Of a DNA stretch of 64,000 nt, positions 18,349 through 27,601 are shown piece by piece. How positions within the stretch are numbered: the first letter of the stretch is position 1; each line of letters begins with the position of its first letter. Location of the stretch: assembly GCF_900156375.1 (NCBI RefSeq), contig NZ_FTNK01000001.1, forward strand, positions 372,001-436,000, read 5' to 3'. Below the pieces are notes generated by a model. The model was not told the origin of the DNA. It searched no databases and saw nothing but the letters and a program-made list of their open reading frames with translations. A program made the translations under genes and the position numbers. Source of the stretch: Paenibacillus macquariensis. GTDB taxonomy: Bacteria > Bacillota > Bacilli > Paenibacillales > Paenibacillaceae.

Positions 18349-19317
18349 CTAGACCCACCACATATCGCCAAGTGGCTCTTCAATAAGAACTTGTTGAAGG
18401 TTCTGAACAGCCTTAGAGAAGCCTTCTTCAACAGACATCAAGCCATCTTCGTGTTCAATACTCACAACATAATCATAGCCTACTAAACGAAGTGCACTCA
18501 TAATATCTGCCCATGTCTTGATGTCATGACCATAACCTACACTACGGAACTGCCATGCACGGTCTAACATTTTCTCATAGGATTGCATATCAGTAAGACC
18601 ATGTTTATTTACATTAATTGGATCGATTACGGTATCCTTAGCATGGAAATGATGAATCGCTCCTTCACGCCCTAGAATGTGTATAGCCTGCACAGGATCA
18701 ATACCCTGCCACCACATATGACTTGGATCTAGGTTAGCACCAATCGTCTCACCCGCTGCCTCACGTAGACGAAGTAGTGTAGCTGGTGTATGGACAGAGA
18801 AACCTCCATGAAGCTCAAGGCCGATCTTGATATGATGGTCTTTCGCAAACTTCGCTTGTTCGGTCCAGTAAGGAATAACTTTGTTCTCCCATTGCCATTT
18901 CAATATTTCTTGGAAATCATTCGGCCACGGAGCAACGGGCCAGTTCGGATATTTAGCATCCTCATGGTCCCCAGGGCATCCAGAGAATGTATTTACTACG
19001 GGTACTTCAAGTTTCTCAGCAAGTAGAACTGAGTTCACGAAATCATCATGATCCGCTTTAGCTAAATGCTTCTGTGGATGAAGTGGATTACCATGACAGC
19101 TAAGTGCACTGATCGTAAGTCCACGTGATTCTACTGCTTTTTTGAAATTCTTAAGTTCTTTCTCATTGTTCAGTAGATCCGTTGGTGTACAGTGCGCTTT
19201 ACCTGGATTCCCTCCACTACCGATCTCAACAGCCTTCAGACCTTTAGAAGCTACATAATCTAACGCGTCCTCAAGCTTACGACCGCCAAACAATACCATG
19301 AATACGCCTAATTTCAT
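18349..19317 (-). CDS. Sugar phosphate isomerase/epimerase-like TIM-barrel protein
   Basis: This 322-residue protein belongs to the xylose-isomerase-like/AP-endonuclease-2 barrel superfamily (IolE/IolI/YcjR relatives). Typical metal-site segments are present: GLELHGGFSVH, GANLDPSHMWWQG, HHFHAKDT and VSIEHEDGLM. It is the last of three genes in an operon with a Gfo/Idh/MocA dehydrogenase and a second barrel protein, 48 nt downstream of the dehydrogenase. Such triples oxidise and epimerise an unusual sugar or inositol derivative through a keto intermediate. The substrate cannot be named from sequence. AAGGAGG precedes the start. Confidence 0.85.
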   Translation of the reverse strand: MKLGVFMVLFGGRKLEDALDYVASKGLKAVEIGSGGNPGKAHCTPTDLLNNEKELKNFKKAVESRGLTISALSCHGNPLHPQKHLAKADHDDFVNSVLLAEKLEVPVVNTFSGCPGDHEDAKYPNWPVAPWPNDFQEILKWQWENKVIPYWTEQAKFAKDHHIKIGLELHGGFSVHTPATLLRLREAAGETIGANLDPSHMWWQGIDPVQAIHILGREGAIHHFHAKDTVIDPINVNKHGLTDMQSYEKMLDRAWQFRSVGYGHDIKTWADIMSALRLVGYDYVVSIEHEDGLMSVEEGFSKAVQNLQQVLIEEPLGDMWWV

Positions 19318-19365
19318 CGTTAATCCTCCTTATTTACACTTACATTATATGAAACCGTCATCGAT

Positions 19366-20445
19366 CTATTCGAAATAAACAGCTTTACCTGACTTAGCAG
19401 ATTCATAGATAGCTTCTAGAATTTCAGTGACCACCAATGCCTGTTCTGGTTTAACAACAGGTTCAGTATCTTCAATCACGGCTTGCAACCACAATCTTGC
19501 TTCACGATCTGAATCGCTTTCCGTTTCTCCAGAATAGAATGCAACGCCACCAGCACCCAAGTCAATTTTAGTCTCATACAAACGGCTCATCTTCTCACCA
19601 TTGATACGTAAACCATCTTTCATATCTGCTCCGCCTTCTGTACCTGCAAGTATCGTCTGCGCTTCAGCGAAATCAAGTACATTCAGAGCCCAACTAGCTT
19701 CAAGAACAATGGTAGCTCCATTCTGCATCGTAATGAAACCAAATGCTGAATCTTCCACCTTGAACTCTTCAGGATTCCAGGGACCAAAAGCATTCGCTGC
19801 ATTCTCACGATGTCCAAGCTTGTGGAACGTTGAACCCATAACACTCTTCGGTTTATAGTTATCCATTAACCATAATGTTAAATCAAGTGCATGCGTACCG
19901 ATATCAATAAGTGGCCCTCCACCTTGCTTCTCTTCATCCAAGAATACGCCCCAAGTTGGAACAGCACGACGGCGAGTTGCTAGCGCTTTACCATAATAAA
20001 CGTCACCTAGGTCACCATTCTCGCACATTTCTTTCAAGTACTGGCTGTCATTACGGAACCTATTTTGATATCCGATCGTCAGTTTTTTACCTGTACGTTT
20101 CGCAGCTTCAAGCATTTCTCTTGCTTCTGCCGTTGTTTTAGCCATTGGTTTCTCACACATCACGTGTTTGCCTGCTTCTAGAGAAGCAACTGTAATCACG
20201 GAGTGAGAGTCATTAGGTGTACATACATGAATGACATCAATACTTCCATCTTGAAGTAATTCACGGAAATCAGTATAGACTTTAGCGCCTTCAACGCCAT
20301 ATTTCTCAGCTGCTTCTACTGCACGTTCTTCAACGATATCACAAAAAGCAACCATTTCTCCTGTAGATTGTTTCGCAAGGCTTGGCATATGTTTCCCTGT
20401 TGCAATACCTCCACAACCAATAATACCGATTCTTAACTTAGACAT
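19366..20445 (-). CDS. Gfo/Idh/MocA-family NAD(P)-dependent oxidoreductase
   Basis: This 359-residue dehydrogenase has an N-terminal Rossmann fold (IGIIGCGGIATGKH) and the EKPMAKTTAEA motif, whose lysine (K99) is the usual catalytic residue. The C-terminal domain carries GGGPLIDIGTHALD. It probably oxidises a ring or side-chain hydroxyl of a sugar, working with the two flanking isomerase-like barrels. The start overlaps the stop of the upstream barrel gene by 8 nt, which shows tight translational coupling. GGAGGA lies inside that gene. No signal peptide is present, so it is cytoplasmic. Confidence 0.9.
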   Translation of the reverse strand: MSKLRIGIIGCGGIATGKHMPSLAKQSTGEMVAFCDIVEERAVEAAEKYGVEGAKVYTDFRELLQDGSIDVIHVCTPNDSHSVITVASLEAGKHVMCEKPMAKTTAEAREMLEAAKRTGKKLTIGYQNRFRNDSQYLKEMCENGDLGDVYYGKALATRRRAVPTWGVFLDEEKQGGGPLIDIGTHALDLTLWLMDNYKPKSVMGSTFHKLGHRENAANAFGPWNPEEFKVEDSAFGFITMQNGATIVLEASWALNVLDFAEAQTILAGTEGGADMKDGLRINGEKMSRLYETKIDLGAGGVAFYSGETESDSDREARLWLQAVIEDTEPVVKPEQALVVTEILEAIYESAKSGKAVYFE

Positions 20446-21208
20446 TTATAGTTCCTCCGTTTTTTGCGTAATTTTTTATCCATTCCATACTTGTAGCGAT
20501 ACTTTCAAGTGGTGGATTCTGACACATATCTTGTTCAACAACAATCCACTCTGCTCCTACTTCATTTGCAGCGTCAGCAATTGCTGCCAAATCTACTTCA
20601 CCTTCACCAAATGAAACTGTCTGTGGTGATCCATCTTCTAATTTCTTCACATCTTTCCAGTGAACGATGGGTAAACGGCCTGCATATTTATGAATGTATT
20701 CAACTGGGTCATATCCAGCAAAGTATACCCAACACGTATCCATTTCAACTTCAAGTAATGTTGCTGGTACTTCATCATACATCGCATCGAATACCGTCTT
20801 ATCTTCACCATAAGATTCAGTGAACTCGAAATCATGATTATGGTATAGAAGCACCATATCCTGTTCCTTACATTTCTCACCAAGTACCTTAAGGTTGGCA
20901 AACACGTCATCCCATTTGCGTTGTTCTTCTAACAAATAAGGAACGATGATGTATTTATTACCAATTTCTTTATTATAAGTAATAATCGAATCTAAGTCTT
21001 CTAACATGCTCGCGTATTGCGTATGTGTTCCAATTGCTACAAGACCATTCTCATCAAGCAATCTCTTTACTTCAGCACTACTATGTCCAAAGAAATCATG
21101 AAATTCTACGCCTTTGTACCCTAGTTCAGCAACCGCTTTCAAAGTACCTTTGAAATCCTGCTCCATTTGCTCGCGAACTGTATAAAGTTGTAATCCTAAT
21201 TGTAACAT
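20438..21208 (-). CDS. Sugar phosphate isomerase/epimerase-like protein
   Basis: This 256-residue TIM-barrel protein begins with LGLQLYTVREQ, a common opening in this family. It has LLYHNHDFEF, LEVEMDTCWVYFAG and VHWKDVKK at the metal-site positions. It is the first gene of the three-gene leftward operon and is preceded by AAGGGGG. It is divergent from an AraC-family regulator across 261 nt, so substrate-dependent activation is likely. It is shorter than the third operon gene and not closely similar to it, so the two probably act on different intermediates. Confidence 0.85.
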   Translation of the reverse strand: MLQLGLQLYTVREQMEQDFKGTLKAVAELGYKGVEFHDFFGHSSAEVKRLLDENGLVAIGTHTQYASMLEDLDSIITYNKEIGNKYIIVPYLLEEQRKWDDVFANLKVLGEKCKEQDMVLLYHNHDFEFTESYGEDKTVFDAMYDEVPATLLEVEMDTCWVYFAGYDPVEYIHKYAGRLPIVHWKDVKKLEDGSPQTVSFGEGEVDLAAIADAANEVGAEWIVVEQDMCQNPPLESIATSMEWIKNYAKNGGTINV

Positions 21209-21469
21209 TGACTTTTCCCCCTTTAATTTTACACACGATAAGTAATTCCTTTAGAATCAAGCCAGGTGAAGCAATATCAATCGATATAGAGTGAACTATA
21301 CTTCGCTCTCCCCAAGTTCAATTATTTGTAAAAAAACCATGAATATGAGGTCTACTCTTTAGTTCAATCTATCTAGTTACATGGTATTCCAAATTCATTT
21401 ATATTAAAATGAATAATATGATCCAAACATGAACAATCTGGTCATAATTTTTAAAAAGGAGCCTGAAAA

Positions 21470-22297
21470 ATGATCAATGAAGACTCATGTCAAGTGTATG
21501 TAGCCGGCTTCTCCTTCCATAAAAAACCTTTTTACACTTCCACACTAGACGTAGATGGCATTAATACCTATCTCATGCGCTTCCAGACGGATGGCCGCTG
21601 TCGTGCTAGATACGATGGTCAGTTAGGTCTGATTGAAACAGGAGATTTACTGCTATATTCTCCCTCTGAGCCCTATGAATTAAAAATAGATAAAGAACTC
21701 AATTCACTCGGCGAATTAACAATTGAAAGTGGGGATTACCATATTTTCTTCGGGGGCCCATGGATAGACAAATGGTGGAAGTCCCAAGTTCGACCTACGC
21801 GTATGAAATTACCGCTTAATGAAGGTTTCTTGATTCTTTTTCGACAGATTGCACTTGAGCAACGCCGAATGGAGAATCCATATCCCGAAATTTCAGGATA
21901 CTATATGAAGATTCTGTGCCTAGAATTAGATCGTCAACTCAAAGAACAACCAACAACGACGCACAAGAGTTATTTAGCCTATCAAATTAAACATTATATT
22001 GAAGAGAATGCCTCGCATATGTTCAAATTAGATGATGTAGCTAGCCACGTCGGTATCAGCGTCTCCCGTGCTGTACACCTATTCAAGGAAACATTCGATA
22101 CTAGCATTATGCAGTACACGATTGACGTAAAGCTAGATATGGCACGAGAACGCATTATATTCAGCCCTATGTCTCTTGAGAATGTAGCGGAAACTTCAGG
22201 ATTTGCCAATTACACTTACTTCTATCGTGTCTTCAGAGCACGTTTTGGCATGTCTCCGAAACAATTTCGAATTGCTAATCGTGAACAACTGAAGTAA
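21470..22297 (+). CDS. AraC-family transcriptional regulator
   Basis: This 275-residue activator has an N-terminal cupin-like sugar-sensing domain (about 20-150; GLIETGDLLLYSPSEPYEL). Two HTH units lie near 185-270, with KLDDVASHVGISVSRAVHLF and ENVAETSGFANYTYFYRVF, then the family end MSPKQFR. It is transcribed away from the epimerase/dehydrogenase operon and is the likely local activator of it. GGAGCC lies about 9 nt upstream of the ATG. Confidence 0.9.
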   Translation: MINEDSCQVYVAGFSFHKKPFYTSTLDVDGINTYLMRFQTDGRCRARYDGQLGLIETGDLLLYSPSEPYELKIDKELNSLGELTIESGDYHIFFGGPWIDKWWKSQVRPTRMKLPLNEGFLILFRQIALEQRRMENPYPEISGYYMKILCLELDRQLKEQPTTTHKSYLAYQIKHYIEENASHMFKLDDVASHVGISVSRAVHLFKETFDTSIMQYTIDVKLDMARERIIFSPMSLENVAETSGFANYTYFYRVFRARFGMSPKQFRIANREQLK

Positions 22298-22347
22298 TGG
22301 ATATCGGACGATGTGATGTGAGTTCAATAATGAGAAATATAATAACC

Positions 22348-22665
22348 TTATGCCCTGCGACTTATAGCTTCCGTAACAACACAAGCAAGATCATCATTTC
22401 CGAAAAGCGAGAGTACACCTAGTAAAGTCTCATCCGGAATATCTCCTGCTTCTTCTTTGGATACCGTGAGCCCCAGAACGTGTATTAATCGTTCATTGTT
22501 AATTTGTTGTGGATAGGCTTCTCTATACAACGTTTCAGGATCTAGGCTGTGGTTAATACACCACTGGGCAAAGACCAGAATCATCATATCCTCGTCTTGT
22601 CGGTAGCTTTGTATAACCTGTTCTTCGATGGATAGTTCCTTATATTTATCGTAATCTTCGTCCAT
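22348..22665 (-). CDS. Small acidic protein of unknown function
   Basis: I do not recognise this 105-residue protein. The frame is open to an ATG at 22698, but AAAGG lies only before the ATG at 22665 (MDEDYDKYKEL), which is chosen. It is acidic and probably all-helical, with no membrane segment: an EEQVIQSYRQDEDMM helix, then a QWCINHSLDPETLYREAYP stretch. It is convergent with the AraC gene (50-nt gap) and stands alone. Confidence 0.55.
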   Translation of the reverse strand: MDEDYDKYKELSIEEQVIQSYRQDEDMMILVFAQWCINHSLDPETLYREAYPQQINNERLIHVLGLTVSKEEAGDIPDETLLGVLSLFGNDDLACVVTEAISRRA

Positions 22666-22819
22666 TTGTCTCAACCTTTCTACAACAAAATAAATCATGA
22701 TGCTTTTCTATATTATAGCAAACCATTGTATTTATGAAGCTCTTTAAAGTTGACTAGCATTTTACTCCACCAAATTTGGTATGATACACAGTGACACCTT
22801 TTCAAAGAAAGGACTCCTT

Positions 22820-23434
22820 ATGAAGAAGCTACTGCTACCGCTTGTCTATGTGCTCCTATTAGGAGTAGCATTTATGTACAAAAACACTATTTGGGACTGG
22901 ATGAACACCAATGACTCCCCGACCTTCTTGATTCTCATGGCGACTTTATTAGCCCTCTTTCCCATCATTCCATATAAAGTAGTCATCGCCGCTTTGGGAT
23001 ATGCCTATGGCACCTTGTGGGCAACCACCATCGCCTGGTTGGGAACCACACTTGCCGCAGTCCTTGTGTATGGCATCGTGAGATATGCATTTCGTGAACA
23101 AGGGCGGCGTTATCTGAGCAAAAGGCGTTCTATTCAATCCTTTACGAGTACAATGGAGTCTCACCCTTTCATGGCTATTATCGTCGCTCGTCTATTACCT
23201 ATCGTGCCACAAATGGTTGTGAATGTCTTTGCAGGTGTCGCGTCTATTCCCTTCTGGACATTTACTCTGGCTACCATCCTTGGCAAAATTCCAGCCATAC
23301 TCCTTTACGCTTATTTAGGTGGAAATCTAGTTGCAAGACCCTATGTTTCCGTAGCCCTTATATTGGGATACCTGCTTTTGGTTACTATTATTCTCCTTGT
23401 ATATAGACAGAGGAACAAGTCGAAAATCAGTTGA
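22820..23434 (+). CDS. TVP38/TMEM64 (DedA-like) membrane protein
   Basis: This 204-residue integral membrane protein has about five hydrophobic segments and the SNARE-associated/VTT domain: [18 protein letters not shown], then [21 protein letters not shown]. This fold is linked to lipid scrambling or transport. The frame opens at 22781, but AGAAAGGA precedes the ATG at 22820, which begins a normal membrane-protein N-terminus. It is followed about 100 nt later by msrAB in the same direction. No specific substrate can be given. Confidence 0.82.
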   Translation: MKKLLLPLVYVLLLGVAFMYKNTIWDWMNTNDSPTFLILMATLLALFPIIPYKVVIAALGYAYGTLWATTIAWLGTTLAAVLVYGIVRYAFREQGRRYLSKRRSIQSFTSTMESHPFMAIIVARLLPIVPQMVVNVFAGVASIPFWTFTLATILGKIPAILLYAYLGGNLVARPYVSVALILGYLLLVTIILLVYRQRNKSKIS

Positions 23435-23534
23435 ACACACGACCCCTCTATCCACTTTCTTGGTTTTTGGAAACCAAATGATTTATAATAGAAGTGACTT
23501 ATATCATTTACAGTCAAAGAAACGGAGTGATAAC

Positions 23535-24503
23535 ATGAGCAATTCTCAATCAACTATACATGAAAAAGCTACTTTTGCAGGTGGATGTTTCTGGTGCATG
23601 GTAAGCCCGTTTGAGGAACTTCCAGGCATTATAAAAGTCGTCTCTGGTTATACAGGTGGACACACAGAGAATCCTACCTATGAAGAAGTATGTACGCATA
23701 CAACTGGACATTTAGAAGCCGTTGAAATAACTTACAATCCTAACGTGTTCTCATATGACAAGTTACTTGAACTGTTCTGGCAACAGATCGATCCTACCGA
23801 TGCGGGTGGACAATTCCACGATAGAGGGACATCCTATGGAACAGCTATCTTCTATCATACTGAGGAACAACGCATAAAAGCCGAACAATCTAAAGAGGCA
23901 TTAGGGCAGAGTCAACGTTTCGACAAACCCATTGTAACGCCAATCTTACCTGCTAGTCCTTTCTATGAAGCCGAGGGTTATCACCAAGGTTATCATAAGA
24001 AGAATCCAGGTCATTATAAGCGCTATCGCAAAGGTTCAGGACGTGAAGATTACCTCGAAAGCGTCTGGTCAACACCCGTGAACAAAGATGAACTCAAACA
24101 ACGTTTAACCCCTATCCAATATCAGGTTACGCAACAAAATGGCACAGAACCTGCGTTCAGCAATGAGTTCTGGGACCATCATGGAGAAGGAATTTACGTA
24201 GATATCGTCTCTGGTGAAGCGTTATTCAGCTCACTTGATAAGTTCGATTCCGGTTGCGGTTGGCCAAGTTTCACTCGTCCTCTTCGGGAGTATACGGTTC
24301 GAGAATTAGTCGATTCCAGCCACTTTATGGTTCGTACAGAGGTGCGTAGTAAAGAGGGAGATTCTCACCTAGGCCATGTATTCAACGATGGACCGGGACC
24401 GAACGGCTTACGGTACTGTATTAACTCTGCAGCACTTCGCTTTATCCCCATCGAGGAGCTAGAAGAAGAAGGATATCCTGAGTATCGTTCGTTGTTTGAG
24501 TAA
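23535..24503 (+). CDS. msrAB: Fused peptide-methionine sulfoxide reductase MsrA/MsrB
   Basis: This 322-residue fusion repairs both S- and R-methionine sulfoxide. The MsrA half (about 10-165) has the active-site motif GGCFWCM (C18, C21). The MsrB half (about 185-315) has DSGCGWPSF, with a zinc-type cysteine, and the catalytic cysteine in [11 protein letters not shown]. The frame is open from 23397, but homology and the GGAGTGATAAC site place the start at 23535. A second MsrA cysteine near the domain end is not obvious. A strong terminator follows. The lack of a signal peptide makes it cytoplasmic. Confidence 0.95.
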   Translation: MSNSQSTIHEKATFAGGCFWCMVSPFEELPGIIKVVSGYTGGHTENPTYEEVCTHTTGHLEAVEITYNPNVFSYDKLLELFWQQIDPTDAGGQFHDRGTSYGTAIFYHTEEQRIKAEQSKEALGQSQRFDKPIVTPILPASPFYEAEGYHQGYHKKNPGHYKRYRKGSGREDYLESVWSTPVNKDELKQRLTPIQYQVTQQNGTEPAFSNEFWDHHGEGIYVDIVSGEALFSSLDKFDSGCGWPSFTRPLREYTVRELVDSSHFMVRTEVRSKEGDSHLGHVFNDGPGPNGLRYCINSAALRFIPIEELEEEGYPEYRSLFE

Positions 24504-24520
24504 TATTTCGTAAATACACA

Positions 24521-24558
24521 AAGAGGCAGCTTCCTTTTCAGAAAAGGGGCTGCCTCTT
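24521..24558 (+). terminator. Terminator of msrAB
   Basis: Stem AAGAGGCAGC pairs perfectly with GCTGCCTCTT and is followed by TGTTATATT. It lies 18 nt after the stop. It also faces the convergent small gene at 24605. Confidence 0.8.
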
Positions 24559-24604
24559 TGTTATATTCAAACAATGATATGCATTGCTGTTTATGCAACG
24601 TCCA

Positions 24605-24904
24605 TCACATGAGTAATACGATAACCAATAATTCAAATAAAACGAGCGGCAGAATCACATTGTTATAATAAGGATTGTAGGCTCGTGACATCGATGGAGT
24701 TGCTGGAACGCTTAGGAATAACATGCCTCCTTCAACATTCATGAGTACTCCCTCATACGTACAACCATTGATCGTTTGGACACGAATCGTTCGATTTACA
24801 CATCCCTTGATCTGATGATGAATATGTTCTCTAACTTGTCGGAATTGTTGCGTCATATTAGGATCGGCCTGAAAAAGAATATGCTGAGCCGGAGCATTCT
24901 CCAT
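24605..24904 (-). CDS. Small protein with Sm-like core and C-terminal membrane anchor
   Basis: This 99-residue protein is not assigned to a named family. Residues about 35-65 (NRTIRVQTINGCTYEGVLMN followed by a VEGGMLFLSV strand) resemble the Sm1-type beta-strand pattern of LSm-like proteins. Residues about 80-99 are strongly hydrophobic (VILPLVLFELLVIVLLM) and end the protein, suggesting a tail anchor. The start at 24904 has GGAGG seven nt upstream, whereas the upstream ATG at 24919 has no such site. Sporulation or surface roles are possible but unsupported. Confidence 0.6.
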   Translation of the reverse strand: MENAPAQHILFQADPNMTQQFRQVREHIHHQIKGCVNRTIRVQTINGCTYEGVLMNVEGGMLFLSVPATPSMSRAYNPYYNNVILPLVLFELLVIVLLM

Positions 24905-24982
24905 CTTTCTTACCTCCATTTATTGAGCATTCATATAGCACAACATATGCACATGCCCATCCATGCGTTCTTAGACAGCAAA

Positions 24983-25012
24983 TAACCACTAAGTTCAACA
25001 ACTTAGTGGTTA
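24983..25012 (-). terminator. Terminator of the YitT-family gene
   Basis: Stem TAACCACTAAGTT pairs with AACTTAGTGGTTA around a 4-nt loop. On the minus strand it runs into TTTGC. It sits between the YitT-like gene and the small gene at 24605-24904. Confidence 0.65.
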
Positions 25013-25079
25013 TCATGGATTGGACACGACTGCCCTTGGACTACTTATATTTTGAAAAAGGGCGTTCCATCGTACCACA

Positions 25080-25778
25080 TCATAAATGTGCACTTTGCAT
25101 AACCTGTACAGTCTTCGACTTAACGGGTTGAGGTGAAATCCCTTTAGGTAACACGGGGTTCGTTGCAGTCTTTTTAGCACCAAACGTGACAGTCAACGTA
25201 ATCATTTGCCCAGCAATACTAACAGCCAGAATCGTATACAACGTTTCTCTTAATGGCATATAGAATAGGCAAAGCAATAGAACAATACCATCAAATAGGA
25301 AGAACACTGTACCAAGCTTTATACCAGTCCACCGACTGACAAGAAGCGACAGTATGTCATCCCCACCACTTGCACCACCAACGCGTAGTACAATACCAGT
25401 AGCAAATCCCGTCAGTATTCCTGACAAGAGTGCAGCGATGAATAAATTATGCTGTAGATCGATAACGATAACAGAATAGCGCTCTAATAATGCATAAAAA
25501 ATCGAAAAGGATGTTGTTGCGATCATCGTACTCACAAGGAATTTGCGACCCTTTAGAAACAGCGCAATCACCATTACCGGAATATCCAATGCCAGTATGC
25601 TTAATGCTGGCGGCAAACCTAATACGTACTTACCCAGTAGGGCAAGGCCGACAAATCCACCTTCTGTTAAATGGTTCTGAAAATTAATGTGATAATACGT
25701 AAAAGCTAATAAAAATGTTCCAAACAGTAGTACAGCGATATGTTGTAACGTAGAAATCAGTTGTTCTCTTTTCCTCAT
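25080..25778 (-). CDS. YitT-family membrane protein
   Basis: This 232-residue protein has about five to six hydrophobic segments and the YitT/DUF161 opening (TFLLAFTYYHINFQNHLTEGG), followed by VLRVGGASGGDDILSLL, a typical family loop. The usual cytoplasmic DUF2179 tail (about 80 residues) is absent: the chain ends soon after the last helix with a short polar tail. Transport function is only inferred for this family. AAGAGGGAAC precedes the start. A promoter-like TGATATAAT about 255 nt upstream implies a long, folded leader. Confidence 0.78.
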   Translation of the reverse strand: MRKREQLISTLQHIAVLLFGTFLLAFTYYHINFQNHLTEGGFVGLALLGKYVLGLPPALSILALDIPVMVIALFLKGRKFLVSTMIATTSFSIFYALLERYSVIVIDLQHNLFIAALLSGILTGFATGIVLRVGGASGGDDILSLLVSRWTGIKLGTVFFLFDGIVLLLCLFYMPLRETLYTILAVSIAGQMITLTVTFGAKKTATNPVLPKGISPQPVKSKTVQVMQSAHL

Positions 25779-26295
25779 ACAAGTTCCCTCTTTATCGTAG
25801 TTTGTTTGTCATAAATGAGACAACCCTCTACTTGGAGAAAACTTATATGACACGGTCCTTCGCATACTTAGTTCCCTTCTTTCGCAGAGGTTGTCATGAA
25901 TTATCCGACGGTTCTCTACGAGAGACGCTAAGTGTATGAGTGATCATAACGTTTCCAGATCGTCCTTTGGGGAATGTTCCTTCGGGGACACATGGTATCC
26001 TGATCCTTTCTCTTTTGGGATGTGTTCTATTGCTATTATATCACCATCCAGAGCGTTTCTGAACCTCTAATTTCAAAACCAACCTTACCCTTCGGGTAAC
26101 AGAACACTTTGTATCAAGTCTCCTCCCCTTGTGCAGGATAATGAAGTAGATCGTGAGTAATATCATTGCAATATTCATTTCGTTCACATTTTATCAACTT
26201 TTACTGTGACGAAGAACACACTTCCTCTTTCATGTCTCTTATATGCTTTATACGTAGCAAATATAATAATACATTGTAAGAAAGAGGTCATATAT
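25779..26295. other. 517-nt intergenic region between yitT-like gene and hmp
   Basis: No gene was seen. On the minus strand an extended -10 (TGATATAAT) lies near 26036-26044. Downstream of it is a run of short hairpins, then a longer imperfect repeat (25819-25829 with 25886-25895: GACAACCCTCT/AGAGGTTGTC). This layout suits a structured 5' leader for the YitT-like gene, but it matches no riboswitch class I know. On the plus strand a weak -10 (TATAAT, 26262-26267) may serve hmp. Confidence 0.4.
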
Positions 26296-27501
26296 ATGTT
26301 AAACCAACATACTATTGAGATTATTAAATCAACCGTTCCCGTATTACAAGTTTATGGGAAGACCATCACCACCGCTTTCTACGGAATGTTATTTGAGAAC
26401 CACCCAGAACTTTTGAATATATTCAATCATGCTAACCAACGTCAAGGTAAACAGCAGACCGCCCTTGCAAACGCTGTACTTGCTGCGGCTGTCAATATTG
26501 ATAAATTAGAGAACATCCTACCTGTAGTTAAACAGATTTCCGAGAAGCACCGTGCACTCGGTGTATTACCTGAACATTATCCAATTGTCGGTGAAACGCT
26601 ATTAGCTGCTATTTCTCAAGTCCTTGGCGATGCAGCGACACCAGAAATCATAGATGCTTGGGCTCAGGCCTATGGCGTAATCGCTGATGCATTTATCGGT
26701 GTTGAAGCAGATATGTATCATAAAGTAGCGGATGCGCCAGGTGGCTGGAGTGGATTCAGAAACTTTATCGTAAGTAAAAAAATAAAAGAGAGTGAACTTA
26801 TCACCTCCTTCTACCTTTCTCCTCAAGACGGAGGAGCTATATCCGCTTATTTGCCAGGACAATATATTACCTTACGTGTTCAGCCAGACGGTGAAGAATA
26901 CACCCACATTCGTCACTACAGTCTGTCTGCCGCCCCAGGACAACCTTATTATCGTATCACCGTCAAACGAGAAGACGGTGCCGCCAATAAACCAGCAGGA
27001 ATCGTATCTACTTACCTACATGAAGCCGTTGATGTTGGTACTGTAGTAGAAGTGAGCGCCCCAGCTGGAGACTTCACACTAGATCAAAGTATAGACATTC
27101 CAGTAGTTCTTATCGGTGGGGGCGTCGGACTAACGCCAATGGTAAGCATGTTAGAGACGTTGGCTAATGAACAACCTGGGCGTAAAGTAACGTATATTCA
27201 TGCCGCTATCAACGGAAGACTTCATGCAATGAAAGGATTAATTGATGAACTAAATCAATCCCATCCTCTTCTGTCATCCTATGTGTGCTATGAATCTCCA
27301 ACTGAAGGGGACACTTTCGACAAATCCGGGTACATTGATTTACCATGGCTGCAGAAGGTCGTAGACTCGAACTCTGATTTCTATTTCTGTGGTCCTACCC
27401 CTTTTATGAGTACTATATTTAAAGCATTACAAGCATGGTCAATACCACAGGACAGAATCCATTTTGAATTCTTCGGTCCAGCAGGTAGCTTAGAAGAATA
27501 A
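26296..27501 (+). CDS. hmp: Flavohaemoglobin (nitric oxide dioxygenase)
   Basis: This 401-residue protein oxidises nitric oxide to nitrate. The globin domain (about 1-140) has the proximal haem histidine H85 (EKHRALGV). The FAD domain follows with RHYSLSAAPG, and the NAD domain with GGGVGLTPM and FCGPTPFM. The frame is open from 26206, but AAAGAGGT lies before the ATG at 26296, and MLNQHTIEIIK is the usual start of the family. It fits with ric and the nitrite reductase operon elsewhere in the window. No clear NsrR or Fnr operator was found. Confidence 0.96.
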   Translation: MLNQHTIEIIKSTVPVLQVYGKTITTAFYGMLFENHPELLNIFNHANQRQGKQQTALANAVLAAAVNIDKLENILPVVKQISEKHRALGVLPEHYPIVGETLLAAISQVLGDAATPEIIDAWAQAYGVIADAFIGVEADMYHKVADAPGGWSGFRNFIVSKKIKESELITSFYLSPQDGGAISAYLPGQYITLRVQPDGEEYTHIRHYSLSAAPGQPYYRITVKREDGAANKPAGIVSTYLHEAVDVGTVVEVSAPAGDFTLDQSIDIPVVLIGGGVGLTPMVSMLETLANEQPGRKVTYIHAAINGRLHAMKGLIDELNQSHPLLSSYVCYESPTEGDTFDKSGYIDLPWLQKVVDSNSDFYFCGPTPFMSTIFKALQAWSIPQDRIHFEFFGPAGSLEE

Positions 27502-27541
27502 TAAAGAGGTAACTACAATTTCAGCGTAGAATGTATTCATA

Positions 27542-27588
27542 AAAGGTCTATTCCTCAGGTATATACTTACCTGAGGAACAGACCTTTA
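27542..27588. terminator. Bidirectional terminator between hmp and the Crp-like gene
   Basis: A long stem starts with AAAGGTCT, continues through CCTCAGGTA/TACCTGAGG and closes with AGACCTTT. A/T runs on both sides suit termination in both directions between the convergent genes. Confidence 0.85.
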
Positions 27589-27601
27589 TTTGAGTAGTTC
27601 A

